Source: Casuarius casuarius (Eukaryota; Chordata; Aves; Casuariiformes; Casuariidae). Taken from it: a DNA stretch of 64,000 nucleotides. Below, one piece after another: positions 10,530 to 22,794 of the stretch. A program made the position numbers and the translations under genes. Under the pieces are notes generated by a model. That model worked only from the letters and a program-made list of their open reading frames with translations, did no database searches and was not told the origin of the DNA. Location of the stretch: contig PTFA01000194.1 of the NCBI GenBank assembly GCA_003342895.1, positions 1,398,095 through 1,462,094 on the forward strand. The letters run 5' to 3'. Position 1 is the stretch's first letter. Every line of letters starts with the position of its first letter.

Positions 10530-13500
10530 TCCTGCTCCGCAGGGAGCAACAGGCAGAGCTCCACGAGCTTCGCTCTCATGGGAGAGGCAAGGGGCTTGGA
10601 TTAGTGGCCATGTTACTCGGTTCACGCGCTCAAGCTGTGTGCTGCTTCTTGAAGTACCTGGTGCTTCAGGGCCACCAGCTGGAAGTCAGGAGGCTGTAGC
10701 CAGTCTGTGATGACACTCGCAGAGCTGCTGTCTGCACACCCGAACACTTGCTACAACTTCCCCCGGTACCCCAAATCTCCATGTCCGTGGGGTCCTTCCT
10801 GGACAGTTAACCATCTAAACCCTCTAGGAGACTGATGCCTTTGCAGCAAGGCAATACCTTCCTAAGGACTATGAGGAGGAGAGATCTCCAAAAGACAGAT
10901 GAGTGGCAGTGCTGGTGGGTGTCCAGCATCTCCAAATTAAGGGAGCAAGTCAGTGGATGTGGCAGCAGTTTGGGGCGAAGGGCTCTGCTCTCTGCTTGGT
11001 TTGTGTGTGCACTGCTGAAGGATGAATGCCACGAGAGTCCATGGCAGGATGCTGCCCAACGCTCCCCTCCTGGCGTTAAGCTGCGCCTTGGCGGCAGCCC
11101 TGCCTTCTGCTGAGCTCCTTGCTGGTGTGTGTGAGAGGTTGTCCCATGAAGAGACGTAGCCCTTCCTACCTGCATCCTCCATAACCCGAGATCTTTTGTG
11201 ATAACTCAAACCATCTCCTGACAGCTGTTACTTCCACTGCAGGCTCTGAGGAAGAGTGTGGAGGAGCTGTGATTACATGAGAAGGCTGCGTCTTTTGGAA
11301 GGGGGGTTCAGCTTTGTGCAAACCTTGTCCGGTTCAGTCCATCGTGAGGGAGAAGGGAATGGGAAAGAGGGAAGAGTCTCTGGGAGAAGTCTGCGGTGTG
11401 GGTATTGCTCGTGCGCCTCCGAGGTGTTGGTGCTGCTTGGACACGGCTGACTTGATGCAGCCATCTGCTGCATGGCCTCATACTGCGATGGGGCTATGAG
11501 GACCCCAAGTGAAGTATGAAGTCCTTTGCTGCTGTGCAAGGGGTCCCGGGCAGCACATCGCTGCCTTCGCAGAGTGCTGTGAGGGTGCCAGCCCGAGACG
11601 ATGGCTTTCCTCTTTGAGTTAGGGTGCTCCCGTGGTGCAGCCACGTAAAATAGCCCAGAGCTGAAGCCANCCCCCCGAGATCAGAGAGTCTAGGTGTGGT
11701 TGAACCCAAGTGACAGCAGTGCTGGCCCTTAGCCCTCTGCAGTGGCCACTTCCACTGCCTTCACGTACCAGTGCTGGGATTTGGATTTCCCACCAGCTCT
11801 GATTTGCTGATCTGTTTTTAAACCTCTTCCAAGCTGGGTTTCCTTTGCTTAAGCTGAGCTAGCAAAAGCCTGCAATAGCTGCACTTTGGTTTTTGCCTTT
11901 TTTCCTGTTACTGCAGTTTAGCTGGTAACTCAAGACCTTAACTCTCTTCCTCTGCCTTTTTTGGATGGGGATATGTCTGTGCTANGGAAGTAGTGTTACA
12001 TTCAAGAAGTAACATCCCTGGTGCCAAAGGGATGCTGTCTTTGCACTAGATTACAAGAGCAGAGCTCCTTGCTTCTATGAATGCATAAGTAGATCTACCA
12101 AACCTTTGCTTAGCAGAAGCTTAGAAACATAACGTTTACTCAAGGCTATAAATNTGTGAGGGAAGAGAAATGGCCGGTCCTTCTGGTTATGATAGTATAA
12201 GAGCCAGAAGCCAGGCAGAGGCAATCCTGAGAATTTATCTTTCCCTCTGAGTGAGCTGTGAGCTCTCAATCTCTGCAGATGCCTAAAATTCCCTNGCCCC
12301 TCCCATTTTCAGCCTGTTTTCCATTTAATTTACAGAGAAAAATGTTCCTACTGCTTTGCAATAAACTCTTGGACACCATGACGGTGATCTTGTCTTGTCC
12401 CTGACCTGCACCAGTGTAACTCCTAAGTCCGGTGTCACCTGCGGACTTCTATCCATAGAACTGAGCAGAGCTGAGCTAGCTGTGCTCTGGGGTGAAAAGC
12501 CTTTCGGTGGAGGTGGCGAGGGCTGATTTTGGTGTCCTTGAGGTGCCACAAGAGAGGGAAGGAGATTATACTGGTGCAACTGGGGCACGGGCGCAGGGAT
12601 AAATTGTTAAACGCTTCAACAGGCTGTACTAAGGGGTGACATGAGGCAGGAGTAAGACACACAGCTNGGCTGAGACAGTTGTGCCTGGGATCTGCTGGAA
12701 GAAAGTCTTTGGTCCTAGTTTGCTAGTTAGCTCAGTCATGTTTCCTGCTGGGTTTAGGGGTTTTTTCCCCCCACCAAATCAGGAGTTTCACAGAACTACC
12801 CCCTCCCCACTCCTCTTTTAAACAAAAACTGTCTTTATTTATTTATTTATTTATTTAGGAAATGGAGACAGATTAGAGTAATCTCACATGACTTGACCAG
12901 TGGGCGATAGAAGTCCGGTAAGGCTGAATGATGTTCTGAAGAACTCATCCAGAAACAGCAATTAGCTTTTAATCGAAGTGTGGCTGCTGGCCGCCCCTCG
13001 GGCCCGCCGGGAAGAGGAACTCGCGCTCTTTGTTGCCCGCAAGGGTCCCCGGCGAGGGGGATCTCGCCGGGCATGAAAGGAAACGGGGGGGCCGACCGCG
13101 AGGAATAAGATGCTCATTTCGGCCCCACCCCCTTTCTGCCCTCAAAAGCTCCTACTTTCAGAGCGAAGCACTATTGAAGCAGTAGGACAATAGAGACCAA
13201 ATCCTTCTGGGGGAAGGGAGGTGCTGGCCAGTGCGTCTTTTGTTGCTTTTACTTCTTTACTTGCTTATGCCCCCCTCCCCAAAAAAAAAAAAAATCCACA
13301 TAGATGTTCACTGGATGATAATGCAATCACTTGCTTGGGACCTTGCTAATAGGATTATAATTACTACTGGCGATGAACCGAAGTGAATAGAATATTTACC
13401 ACTTCATCTGAAATTATTGTAAATCCCTCCAAAGCAGCCCTTTGATATGTAAAGCGCTGCCCCCTTTCTCGCCTCCCCCCACCCGAGTGAAGATCATTAT

Positions 13501-14030
13501 TTAGTGGAAGTTCAGTGCTTTTAAGTAGGACGGGGGACAGAAAGAGGCTTCAGTGTTTACATAAAGAGGAGGGCCTATATAATGAACTGGCGGAGTTGAT
13601 GAACCTCTCGCCCGGCTCCGGCAAAGGCGGAGGGAACGCTCGCTGAGCGTTTTTAGCTTTTCAGGCTGTTGTTGGGGGAAGAGGGGAGGAAATAATTGGG
13701 AATTTCCCCCTCTCGAGCCAGAGGAAAGCCCCACATCTCTGCAGCACGTGTTCGGTTGGTGTGCAAGTGCCACCTGATGACAGTGGCATCGTTTTGGGTT
13801 TGCTCCAGAGGGCTGCAGTAGCTTCTGTGTGAGGAGTCCTCAGCCTAGCAAAGAGCCGTCTTGGGGGCAGATGCAGTAGTCTGCAAAATGTGCGCTGGGC
13901 TGCAGACAGTAGGCGGGGATGGGCTGACTGGTGTCTTTTGGTGCAAGAACGGGGCTGTTGCATGGAGCTGGGAGCTGGTGCACAACACACAAGGAGAGGA
14001 ATGAGGGCAGGGTGTGCATGCAGAAGGTTC
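10530..14030 (+). other. Intron block, no gene seen
   Basis: Unique sequence with a TTTA microsatellite (12834-12857) and a short A-run near 13281. Positions 13290-13440 are A/T-rich, non-repetitive and contain several TAAT/ATTA cores, so they may be a conserved noncoding element. Confidence 0.4.
12834..12857. repeat. (TTTA)6 microsatellite
   Basis: Six uninterrupted TTTA units, following a pyrimidine-rich and A-rich stretch. Confidence 0.9.
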
Positions 14031-14275
14031 ACGTGGGTTCAAGAGGAGCCTGGACAAAGGGTTGGTAGATCTGTTAAGGGTTACCAGATGGACAAATTGC
14101 ATCAGGCCCAGGGAAGTTCCTGAGCTGAATTTAGTTGAAGGCTGGGAGAGTGGAGGGGGAAGGGGAAGTACTGCTTGCCTGGTTCTTGCTCTGCCCTGGT
14201 CCTGTTATGGCCAGGATTAGACATGGATCTGGGCTAGAGGAAGGCTCAGCCTGACCTGGGAGCAGCTCTGGCCTC
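14031..14275 (+). mobile_element. Old CR1-type LINE 3' end
   Basis: The order of words matches the 3' region of amniote CR1 copies: GGTTCAAGAGGAGCCTGGAC, then GGTAGATCTGTTAAGGGTTACC, and later the characteristic CTGGGCTAGA followed by a CTGACC word near the end. Many substitutions and indels indicate an ancient insertion. Recognition is from memory of the family consensus. Confidence 0.55.
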
Positions 14276-14485
14276 TGCCCTGGTGCCGGGACCTGATGTA
14301 GAGGGCAGTTGTGAATGGTGACCCCAGCCAACAAAAGGCTTTTTCTGTTTATTTATTTTTTTAAGGTTACATATATTTCCTGCTGGGAGAAGTCTGCAAA
14401 ACAGCCCTGAACTGTCTGCCACCAGAGCTTGTTCTTGTCAAACTTGAACTAGCTGGTTAGCTGGCCACCAGGCAGAAGGGAAGGG

Positions 14486-14791
14486 TTGCCGCCTGCAGTT
14501 GCGTTCTTAGGAGCATCTGCAAGTAGGGTATGTTTCTCCCAGGCTTTTCAGGCTGGTTCCCATTGCTTTCAGACCTTCCTCCCAGAGGTTCCCAACAAAA
14601 GCTTCCAGATCTCCAGCGAGAAGGTGAACTGCCCTATCCAGGTGCTTCCAGACCTCAAAGAACGACTTTGTGACTTTGCTGCTATCATGTCTCGGGAGCA
14701 GCGGCTGCGTGTGTTGCCTGTCGGCCACAAGGGAGACTTTGTGAAGCTGTATTTCTGCTTTCAAGTGTTTCAGGTGTTTCTGCTGCTATAA
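14486..14791 (+). other. Coding-like open frame of unknown status
   Basis: A 101-codon frame runs here, and an 85-codon frame is open on the opposite strand over 14507-14764. The interval has balanced base use and several acceptor-like CAG words (about 14541, 14574, 14584). I recognise no domain. It may be chance, an old retrocopy or an unannotated exon. Confidence 0.2.
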
Positions 14792-15461
14792 GTTATTCCC
14801 TGCCCTATAGGCCGTAGTTATACAATGCACCATATATGGCACTTAGTTTTACTAGGCTGCAACCCTACGAGGGATAACATGTCATTATCTTGGTTACGAG
14901 TCTGCACTTCTAATTATGCCACTTAAAGCCGTGAGGTGGGAGAGGTATTTGGGAGGGAAGTGTTTTTTGGCTTGCATTTGGGTCAGCCCCGAAAGCAATG
15001 TGGCTCGGTGTCTCGGCACGCAGGGGCAGGAGCGGGTGTCTGGAGGAAACCTTTGCAGCGGAGACCGATTCTACACATAAAACTGATCTGCGTTCCTAGG
15101 ACGGAGCGAACTGCCAGGAGAAGGCTGCTGGTGGCACCTCATTCAATGGCCGTAAGCTTTTCGCCTTCCCATCTCTTGCCAGCCTTGGAGACAGGCAGCG
15201 TTTCCAGCTGTGTCGCTTCTTTGCTGTTTCTTTTTGTTTTTTGGAAGCCCATTTTTACCAGTGCCACCTCCTTCCCTCCCATCTCATCCCTCCAACACTG
15301 ATGTCCCCTTCATGGCAGGAAGCTGTGGCCAGATTGTCTCCCCCAGAAAGGGGGAGGTGGATGCATAGCTGAGGCCTGCTTAGACACCAGCCTTTGGTCA
15401 ACCTGTTTCCTCGGAAGTCCTGCCTTTTGCCTCTTACTGGGGGCAGTCCCAACCCTTGTCA

Positions 15462-15593
15462 TTGGAGCAATGAAGGAAGGCAGGGAGCAGGAGTTTTGAC
15501 CTAGCTGCATGACTTGAGAAGTGTGCAATGAGGACTGCTCCATTCTGGGGGGAAAATGAATCTCCTGCTCCCTGCCTTCCTTCATTGCTCCAA
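15462..15593. repeat. Perfect 32-bp inverted repeat with 68-nt loop
   Basis: Positions 15462-15493 and 15562-15593 are exact reverse complements over 32 bp, with a 68-nt spacer. Beyond the perfect core, complementarity continues imperfectly outward for roughly 15-20 bp on each side (towards about 15440 and 15615). Transcribed in the intron, this would form a long stable RNA hairpin. No transposon family or target-site duplication was recognised. Confidence 0.9.
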
Positions 15594-15910
15594 CGGCAAG
15601 GGCTGGAACCTCTCTACAGTGGGGTTCTCGCTTGGCTGCTTTCAGTCCATGAGTGCTGGAGTTTGGAGCTGTGGTGCCACTGGGCGAGTCGCAGGGCAGT
15701 GTTTTGCTGGGCGAAGGAGAGGTTGGCGCCTTGGAGGCAACAGCCCTCGTTTGTGCACGGCCCAGGTCCTGCAGCCTGTGGTCACATCCGGCATGGTCCA
15801 GGTCAGGAGCTCAGACAGCTACTAACACTGTAAGTCTTGTGACGANGCACAGCCCGGGTGGTGTGCTTGGGTGGCTGGACACGAGCCTGAGATGCTGGCT
15901 GGGTCTTCTC

Positions 15911-16010
15911 AGCTCCGCTATTGCGCCTGGGCAAGCTGCCTCCATTCCCTTCGCCTGCAAAGTGGGGAGGATCGGACCTCCTACGCTGGCTTGCTGGGGC
16001 AGTGCTTAGG
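15911..16010 (+). mobile_element. MIR-like SINE fragment
   Basis: The arrangement of a CTGGGCAAG word, a C/T-rich stretch, CTGCAAAGTGGGGAGGAT and a later GCTTGCTGGGGCAGTGCTTA follows the central and 3' part of MIR in forward orientation, including the diagnostic 'CTGTAAAATGGGGA'-like core. It is highly diverged. Confidence 0.5.
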
Positions 16011-16595
16011 TCTGATCTTGCCGAATGCAGCAATTTTGGGGAGTTGATAAAGTCTTTCCAAACAGCTAGTGACTACAGTGGTGCGTCGTACCCCACTTAG
16101 GGCACCGTTCTGCGTTGATTTGCCCGAGCGTTTTGGTGCGAGCCGGATTTGCGTGCGTGGATTGGGTCTTAGCAGGGAGGCCGCGCGAGGCAAAAAGACC
16201 ATCTGCCAGGGCCCCATGTCTCCCCTCACTCCCCAGCCTTTGATGGGATTTTTTCATCCACTTCAAAGGAATTTAGATCAGACCCTGCTGCCCGTCCCCG
16301 GCCGAGGGGTGAGCCCCGTTCCCGTGGGGTGCTGGCACGGCGTGGGGCCGTGCTTCCCGTGGAGGCTTGGGTGCTGGCTCTCCAGCTGCGTCAAAGCCCC
16401 GGAGCAGCTTCGTGATGGGGAGCCTTCACACGCTATTACCCTCCTCTTCCTCTATCCCCCCGCTAATCCCCAAACTCCCCAACAGGTCAAGGGGAGCTGG
16501 CAGAGATCTGGGGGCAGGGAGAGAGGCAGGTGAGAAGAAAGTGGCTCGCAAGCCCAATTATTTTTCCCCTTTTCCCTCCTCCTTTCTATCTCCCC

Positions 16596-17520
16596 CTTCC
16601 TCACCCCTGAAGTTCATTAATTCCCATCATCTGTTTTGTGTAAATGTCATGGCAAGTGTTTGACGGCGCTGGATAGAGTTACACCCGTTTCAAAAAGACC
16701 GAGGCTGGTTCACAGCCGTTCCGTTTTATTGTTGTATAATTTGCCAGCCCAAACAACGGGTTCCCACTTGAGACAAAGGCACACATGTTGCCCTCGCCAC
16801 NGGCTAATAAAACGAGCAGAGGCCGTGGTGCTACCGTACGGGTCCTTGGTGCAATGTCAAGAGTTGAGGGCAGCCCAAGCAAGGCGAGATCATGGTAAGA
16901 AAAATCTGAGGTGTGGAATAATAAACCTGTGAGTGTTCCCACCTAAAAACAGGAATGTGGTATTGCCTCCTCTCTCTCCATTTCTTCCTCCTCCTTCATC
17001 TTTCTCCTGCCCCCNCCCGGATCTGCTGCCACGAGAAAGCAGAATCAGAGCCAAGTGGTAATTTCAAAGCCCGTTGACCTTGATGCTGATGGCAGACTTC
17101 GGGATGTAATTAAAACGCTTTATTACTTTAACGTTCTTTCCCTGGGCTTGTCAGAGTCTTGCTTTAAAATAGTATTTCTGGGATTTGATCATTTTATTAT
17201 CAGCTGGAAGGAAGAGCCACCATTAAAACATCCAGCTTTTGAGTGGCTGGCTAAATGTGCGGTATTTCTAACAGAGACCCCCTTCTGCCGGTGGGTGGTG
17301 GGAGGGACTGGGACTCCTTTCGGTGATTTTAAAGTCTTTTGCAAAATTTGCCTTGGATTTTAAAGGCCTTTGTAGTAATCCAGCTTGTTTTGGCTTTTGG
17401 CTTCTCGTAACAAAGATGAAGGAGTTCTGCTCGCTAGTGATAATGGAGATAACAGTGCATAATTTAAGCGCTATAAAGCCAGTTGAAAGCTGGTGGTAAA
17501 TTCCAGTGAATGTGGTCTGG
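16596..17520 (+). other. A/T-rich unique stretch, candidate conserved noncoding DNA
   Basis: Non-repetitive sequence rich in ATTA and TTAAT words with little homopolymer content. It includes a perfect TGACCTTGA (17075-17083; reverse of TCAAGGTCA). Such texture is typical of conserved elements near developmental genes, but conservation cannot be tested here. Confidence 0.3.
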
Positions 17521-18849
17521 GTACGGTAATACCCCGCAGGAAGGAGATGGGGGCGGAAGCCCTTCAAAATCCTCTCTAAGACCCCCTGCGTCCCGGGAAA
17601 GCTGGGAATAGGCTCATTCTCCAGTTGTTGAGCACGTTGGGACTGGTGCAACGGGCCAGCCCCGCGTTAAGGAGGGCTGGCTGGGGTTAGAGCAGATCAA
17701 GCATCCCAGCTTCTGTTTGACTCCAGGGTTTTCTGCCTGATGCCTCTGTGTTGAGCTGGCGACGGAGGCTGGCATCCTGCAAGGTGCTGAGTGCTGTTGG
17801 CTCCCGTGGAAGTGGGTGTGAATTCGGGAGGCGCCTTGCACTGGGAACCATCTGCTTGCAGCCGGTGCAGGAGCTGAGTGGCTGATGCTGAGCTCTCGAG
17901 GGGAGCCGGTGCGGACCCTGCGTGCAGAAAAGATGCTTCAAACAGGGCTCTAATACAGTATTTTCAAGACAAAAGGTGGTGTAAAGCTGTCATCTTGGAC
18001 TGCGTTTTTGCTTCCCAGACGTTATTCCTTTCGGAGCTCTCACTTGCTATCAGGCTCTGCTGCAAGGCCGCAAGGCGATGTTTTTAATCTGGCCCTTGGC
18101 TGCTTTGATAGCCGCTGTAAATTTTTCCTGCTTGCTGTCAGCAACATGCTGTCTCGGAGACTGGAAGCAAGTGGTTATCGGCCTGGCAGGGTGGATGAGG
18201 TGGAAGGCAAAGCTGCTTGGTGCCAGTGATGGAGATATCACCCCCCTATATGCACCCTTTTCTCAGTGTCTCCAGCTCTTTTTCAAGATCACTAGAATTA
18301 GCTCACTTGGTCTAGATGTATTTATTTAGCTTTTTTCATTTCTGTTCACCTTGTCTCCATCAGCTTTGGATCTAATCTGTGTGGTTTGTTAGACTGNCTG
18401 TTGTTAGGATTTTGGAGTGCTTTCCCCAGGAACTGCTAAGTTTCCCAATATCAGCTTTATGGAAAGACAGCACTTCTTGTCTTCCTGAAACACCAGTCAG
18501 GAATTTGGGTAGAAATGGCCTGAAATCGGTTGGATGCTCTGAATGTGCACTGCTGTGCAGAAAAGCAAGTGGTTCTGGATTACAGGCCTGAACTTGGTGT
18601 GAATGTGGCCAAAATGCAAAATAGTTTGACTTGCTTTTTCCCCCTTCCCTCTATGTTCCTTGCTCCTAGGGACAGAGCCGGGCTTTGCTTGTGGTCCAGT
18701 AGGCTGTGAAGAGGTTGATGGACACTGAGGTGTTTCATCCTAGCTGTAATGACTCTTCTCTTATTTGCAGAATACCGCAACTACCCCTACTTCATCCTGC
18801 TCCCTCTGGGAGCAGAGTTTTTTCATCCTTGCAGAGGAAACTGAGGCAG

Positions 18850-19530
18850 CTCATGTGCGATGGCCGGAGGGCGAATCCAGCTGCTGGGTAGTGGCCGCGA
18901 CATGGAGGGGATTGAGCCTGGAGCCTGCCGTCGCCGCAGCACAGGAAACTGTCCGATTTCGGCGCTTACCGGTGCTGCAGCGATGTGGGACTTCCGCACG
19001 CTGGGGCGCGGGGAGGTTTTGCACCCTTCTCTCTGCCTCCTGGCTCGTTTTGCCTCGGCAGCAGCTATCAGCTCAAGATCTCGCTCCTGCGGCGGTGCCC
19101 TGCATGGTGTGTTAAGCGGGCAGTTCCCATGCCGGGGACGTTTCTGGCACTGGATGTGGCAGAGATTTGGGACTGAGCTCCCTGCTTCTCGCCTAACACA
19201 GCACCCGGGTATCTCCAGAAGGGCTGTTACTGCCTGGGTGCTTGGTGGCTTCTGCTCCTGGTCCCTTTCAGGGCAGCGCAAAGGATATATTCAGCAAGAA
19301 ATCCTCCCCAGGACAGACGATTCCTCATCCGCCTTGGCGCTCGGACTCCAGCTCCCAAGCCATCCCAGTCCCCGGCCGTCCCTGCACCAGAGGTGACGGC
19401 TCTGGGAGCAGGAGCTGCTGGAGTGCCCGGTGCCTGGGCTTTCCCGCAGCCGCGGGTAACCTCGGGTCTGGGCAGACGGCCGGGGGCAGCCGGGTCTGCA
19501 GCCGCCCTGGGATGAGTCAGCAGCACAGTG
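18850..19530. promoter_or_regulatory. Intronic CpG-rich block
   Basis: Dense CpG from about 18858 to 19040 and 19330 to 19510, enough to keep long frames open on both strands (for example 18860-19396). There is no family match. It may be an unmethylated regulatory island or merely local GC enrichment. Confidence 0.35.
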
Positions 19531-20235
19531 GAGGCTTTAGGCACCTTAAATCCCTGGTCGGATTTAGCCCGGTGGGTGACTGGTGTTTATGAATTACAGG
19601 AAGCAAGGGAGGGCGCGTGGAGGGAACGAAAGCTCTTCCCAGGCATCCCTGGAGATAAAACGGTCACGACTGCCGTGTTCAGCGTGAAGGGGGTTTTGCC
19701 ACGGGGTTACAGGTGTGTTTCCCCGTTGGCCTTTTGGCAGGGAGATCCATCAGGCCTTTGGTATGGGATGTGAGTCACTGGGCTACGTGGGCAGTCGGTG
19801 CCCGGCAATGCGCCCTGGGGCAGGGTACGTGCATGGGCGCAGGGCGGACGAGTGCACGTCCTTGCCCTCAGCCGTCCGCCCGCCAGCTTCCCAGTTGGGT
19901 TTCCCCACTGGTCCTGCCAAGCTCCAGCTGCATGGCCAGTTAGCCGGGCTGTCGTACAGGTCTCTCGTACCTGCCGACTCGTTACAAATGAGTAACAGCT
20001 CACCGGTTGGTAAAGCCCCCCACGTCCCCCACCTCCCAGCCCCGGCAATAGCCCCGCTCCATATTCTTTATTGCAAAGTGTCAGCAGATTAGCTGCGAGT
20101 CCCTCTGTGCAGACAAAAGCTGCCACAAAGGGCATTAGGCTGCAGGATTGGATTACCGTGTGGCCACCTGTCATTCTGACTTTGTAAATTTATCTCGCGC
20201 CGGGTCCGTTTTTCGCATTAGAGAAGTTTGTGATT

Positions 20236-20258
20236 AAAAAAAAAAAAAAAAAAAAAAA
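20236..20258 (+). repeat. A23 homopolymer
   Basis: An uninterrupted run of 23 A with no recognisable retroelement body immediately upstream. Confidence 0.95.
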
Positions 20259-22794
20259 CCCTCCCGGTGCCCCTCTGAAGAGCAGCCTGGTGAGGTTCGT
20301 TTTAGCATCCCTCCTTATTCCAGCACAGGGCTGGGGATTAGGGCTGTTTGAATAAAGAGAGCCTTTATTACATTAGTCTAAGTGGTTAATAGGTAAAGTA
20401 GGCCAATCCATCTTTAGGCTAAGCCTATCACTTCGCCTACGAGGGATGCAGGCTTCACTGAGGAAATATTCATTAAAGAAAAAGCTTTTCCTCTGTCTCG
20501 CTTGACATGTTAATAGCTCAGAGTTAGGGGCTCTGCTCGCCGCCTGGGGAATATTCATAGCTGTGCTCACGCAGCAGCTCCCTCATCCTGCTGAGACTCA
20601 TCCCCGAGCACTTTCGGGGGCAGGTCCCCCGCCGACGTAAGGCCGCGACTCCTCCGGGGTCGGCAGAGCTGCGCTGAGCTCCACCAGCGCTTTGCCCACC
20701 GAGCTCAGCGGGGAATGAGGGATGCCAGAGTCTGCTGGCGTTCATCATCTTGGCTTTTCCTCTTGGACGCTCCTAAAGCAGGTGCCTTAACCCTTCTCTG
20801 AGCAGGGACAGCGGGAGAGGGGTTCAAAGGATGGGTAAAGGCAGCACTTCAGTGCTGGGACTCTGCTGTGGGATGTTCTCAAGGCCAACAGTATTCATGG
20901 GCTTGGAAAGATTAAACACTTCATAGTCAATATTAAACATGATGATTTGGATGCAACTGCTGGCTCCAGAGGTCTTTGAATTCCAGATTGCCAGGAGCAG
21001 AGGGATAACAAAACGATGGATCGCTTGCCAATTTTTTTATGCTATCTTTATTTTCCACCTCAGTATCGACTGCAGCCCTCTGTTGTGTCCCCATCTAGCC
21101 CCTGTCCTGACTGGTGTGGCTGCTTTCATATGAAGGCTCAGCTGAATTCCCTGTTCCCCACAGGCTTTCTACTCCTATACTACCAACAGTGGTGGATGCA
21201 CCTTTGCAGTTCTTATCTTGCACCAAACAGAGGGCAGAAGCCGCCCCAGTCTCCAAAGTGTCTGTGAAGCCACCACAGAAATAAAGGATGCCATAAGTGT
21301 CACGAGCTGCCCCGGTGCTGAACTGTGGAGAGCATTAGCAGCTCCATCCACCTGCCACTGGGCTGTGGTTCATGTGGGTTTCTGCTGAACCTCTCTCCGT
21401 TTGCCCAAAGGGGTTACCTCCTGCCAGCACACTGTGGCTACGGCTGCTCTGGCCGTTATGGCTCCTTTTTCCCCTGCTCTGCAGTGTCTGTGGTTTAGTG
21501 CAGCCTTTGCTGTCCTGGAGCCTCAGGACCAGATGTCTGGTCCTGCTTCCATCAACACTTCCATCTGGGGTGTTGCATTGCAGTTGCAGTGCTATATGTG
21601 GGTCAGTTTGCCCTCTTCCTATTGTGGTTTGAATGGGAATAAACTGTTCTTGGTGACATCTCCACCTATGTGGATTCAGAACAGCAAACTTACCAGTTAC
21701 TCCTGTCCCTGAGGCTCTGTTGTTTCCAGCTGCCAGCATGACGGATGAAGCCTCCATGGGAGATTATGGAAACTGTGGGAAAGATCCTTGCTGTGCACAG
21801 ACTTGTGCAATGACACCTTGCTTTCCTGGATGTGATGTTGTCAGAGAGTCAAGCCATATCTGTGGACTGCAATATTTGGCTTCACTTGCTGTTGTCTGGC
21901 TTTTATGCAGCCACTTTTTAAACAAGGCAGAGTCTGAGAGGGTCTTGAGGGTCTTAGTCTTGGGCTGTGCCTGGCATCTGTCTGAGTGCTATGAAGGAAG
22001 GAGAGTGTTGGAGCTAGGGTCTGGAGGGCAAGTTTTGATTGACTGAGTTCTCATTCTTGGGTTGGAGACCCCATTTCTATCCCTGCTCATTTTAGTCTCT
22101 GCTGACCAGGGCAGACTGCGATAGCAGTGTTGAAGTGCTTTGCCTTCATCAGCGGAGAAGTTCCTATTTACAGAAACCCGTCTGTAAAATGCTAAGGATG
22201 GTGCAGTGGAGGGAGCATGGCACAGAGGACCCATTTGGGTCCTCTGCAAAAATATCAGATTGAGGGTCTAAACCTGCACAGGACTGAGTGCCCTCAGCTC
22301 ATATTGGAAATGAGATGGGTTGGATGTACTCAGCAACAAGTCAAGAGCATAGGTTCAGATGCTAACTGGACCATGAGGGCACTGAGGTCAGGCTGGTGGA
22401 TCTTCATTCGAAGAGGTGGACAAAGAGTTGCTCCTTGTTTTTTTCTGCTTCTACGGAGTGGACTGGTGTACTCACCTATGTTTGTTGAAACGCTTATTAA
22501 GAGCCACTGTTTCCCAAACCAGATCGACTGACTCAGCACCTCCACCCCAGCAATTTCCTCCTGTGTTTCACACGGCTCAGTGGCCCAGCCCTACTCAATG
22601 TCTTTTGTGCAAGGAGGAAAAAAATGTGTCTTGCATCATTCCCTGGCGACTAATAAATACTGTCTTTGGTAGCCCTGGAGGAGAAGTCGGTCTCAAGGTC
22701 TGGGGCCCCATACCTGCTGTGGAGGGCTTCAGTATGACCGTCTGCCAGCACTGCCATGCCGAGCACATCTTGGAAAGCAGTCTCCTCTCTAGGC

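Larger units (their letters stand above)
17521..22794 (+). other. Intron block, no gene seen
   Basis: Contains a CpG-rich part (about 18850-19530, and again 19790-20060), an A23 run (20236-20258) and an A/T-rich stretch (20340-20560) with two AATATTCAT octamer-like words. The 20939-22531 part has several open frames but no recognised domain. Confidence 0.4.

Noticed and set aside
9815..10579. 254-codon minus-strand frame
   Set aside because: It is kept open only by the 117-N gap and G/C homopolymers.
18822..18850. GAGGAAACTGAGGCAG as a MIR core
   Set aside because: Only one short word matches; flanks do not follow the family order.
18860..19396. 178-codon plus-strand frame
   Set aside because: CpG-rich DNA with few stops by composition; overlapping minus frame is equally open and no domain is visible.
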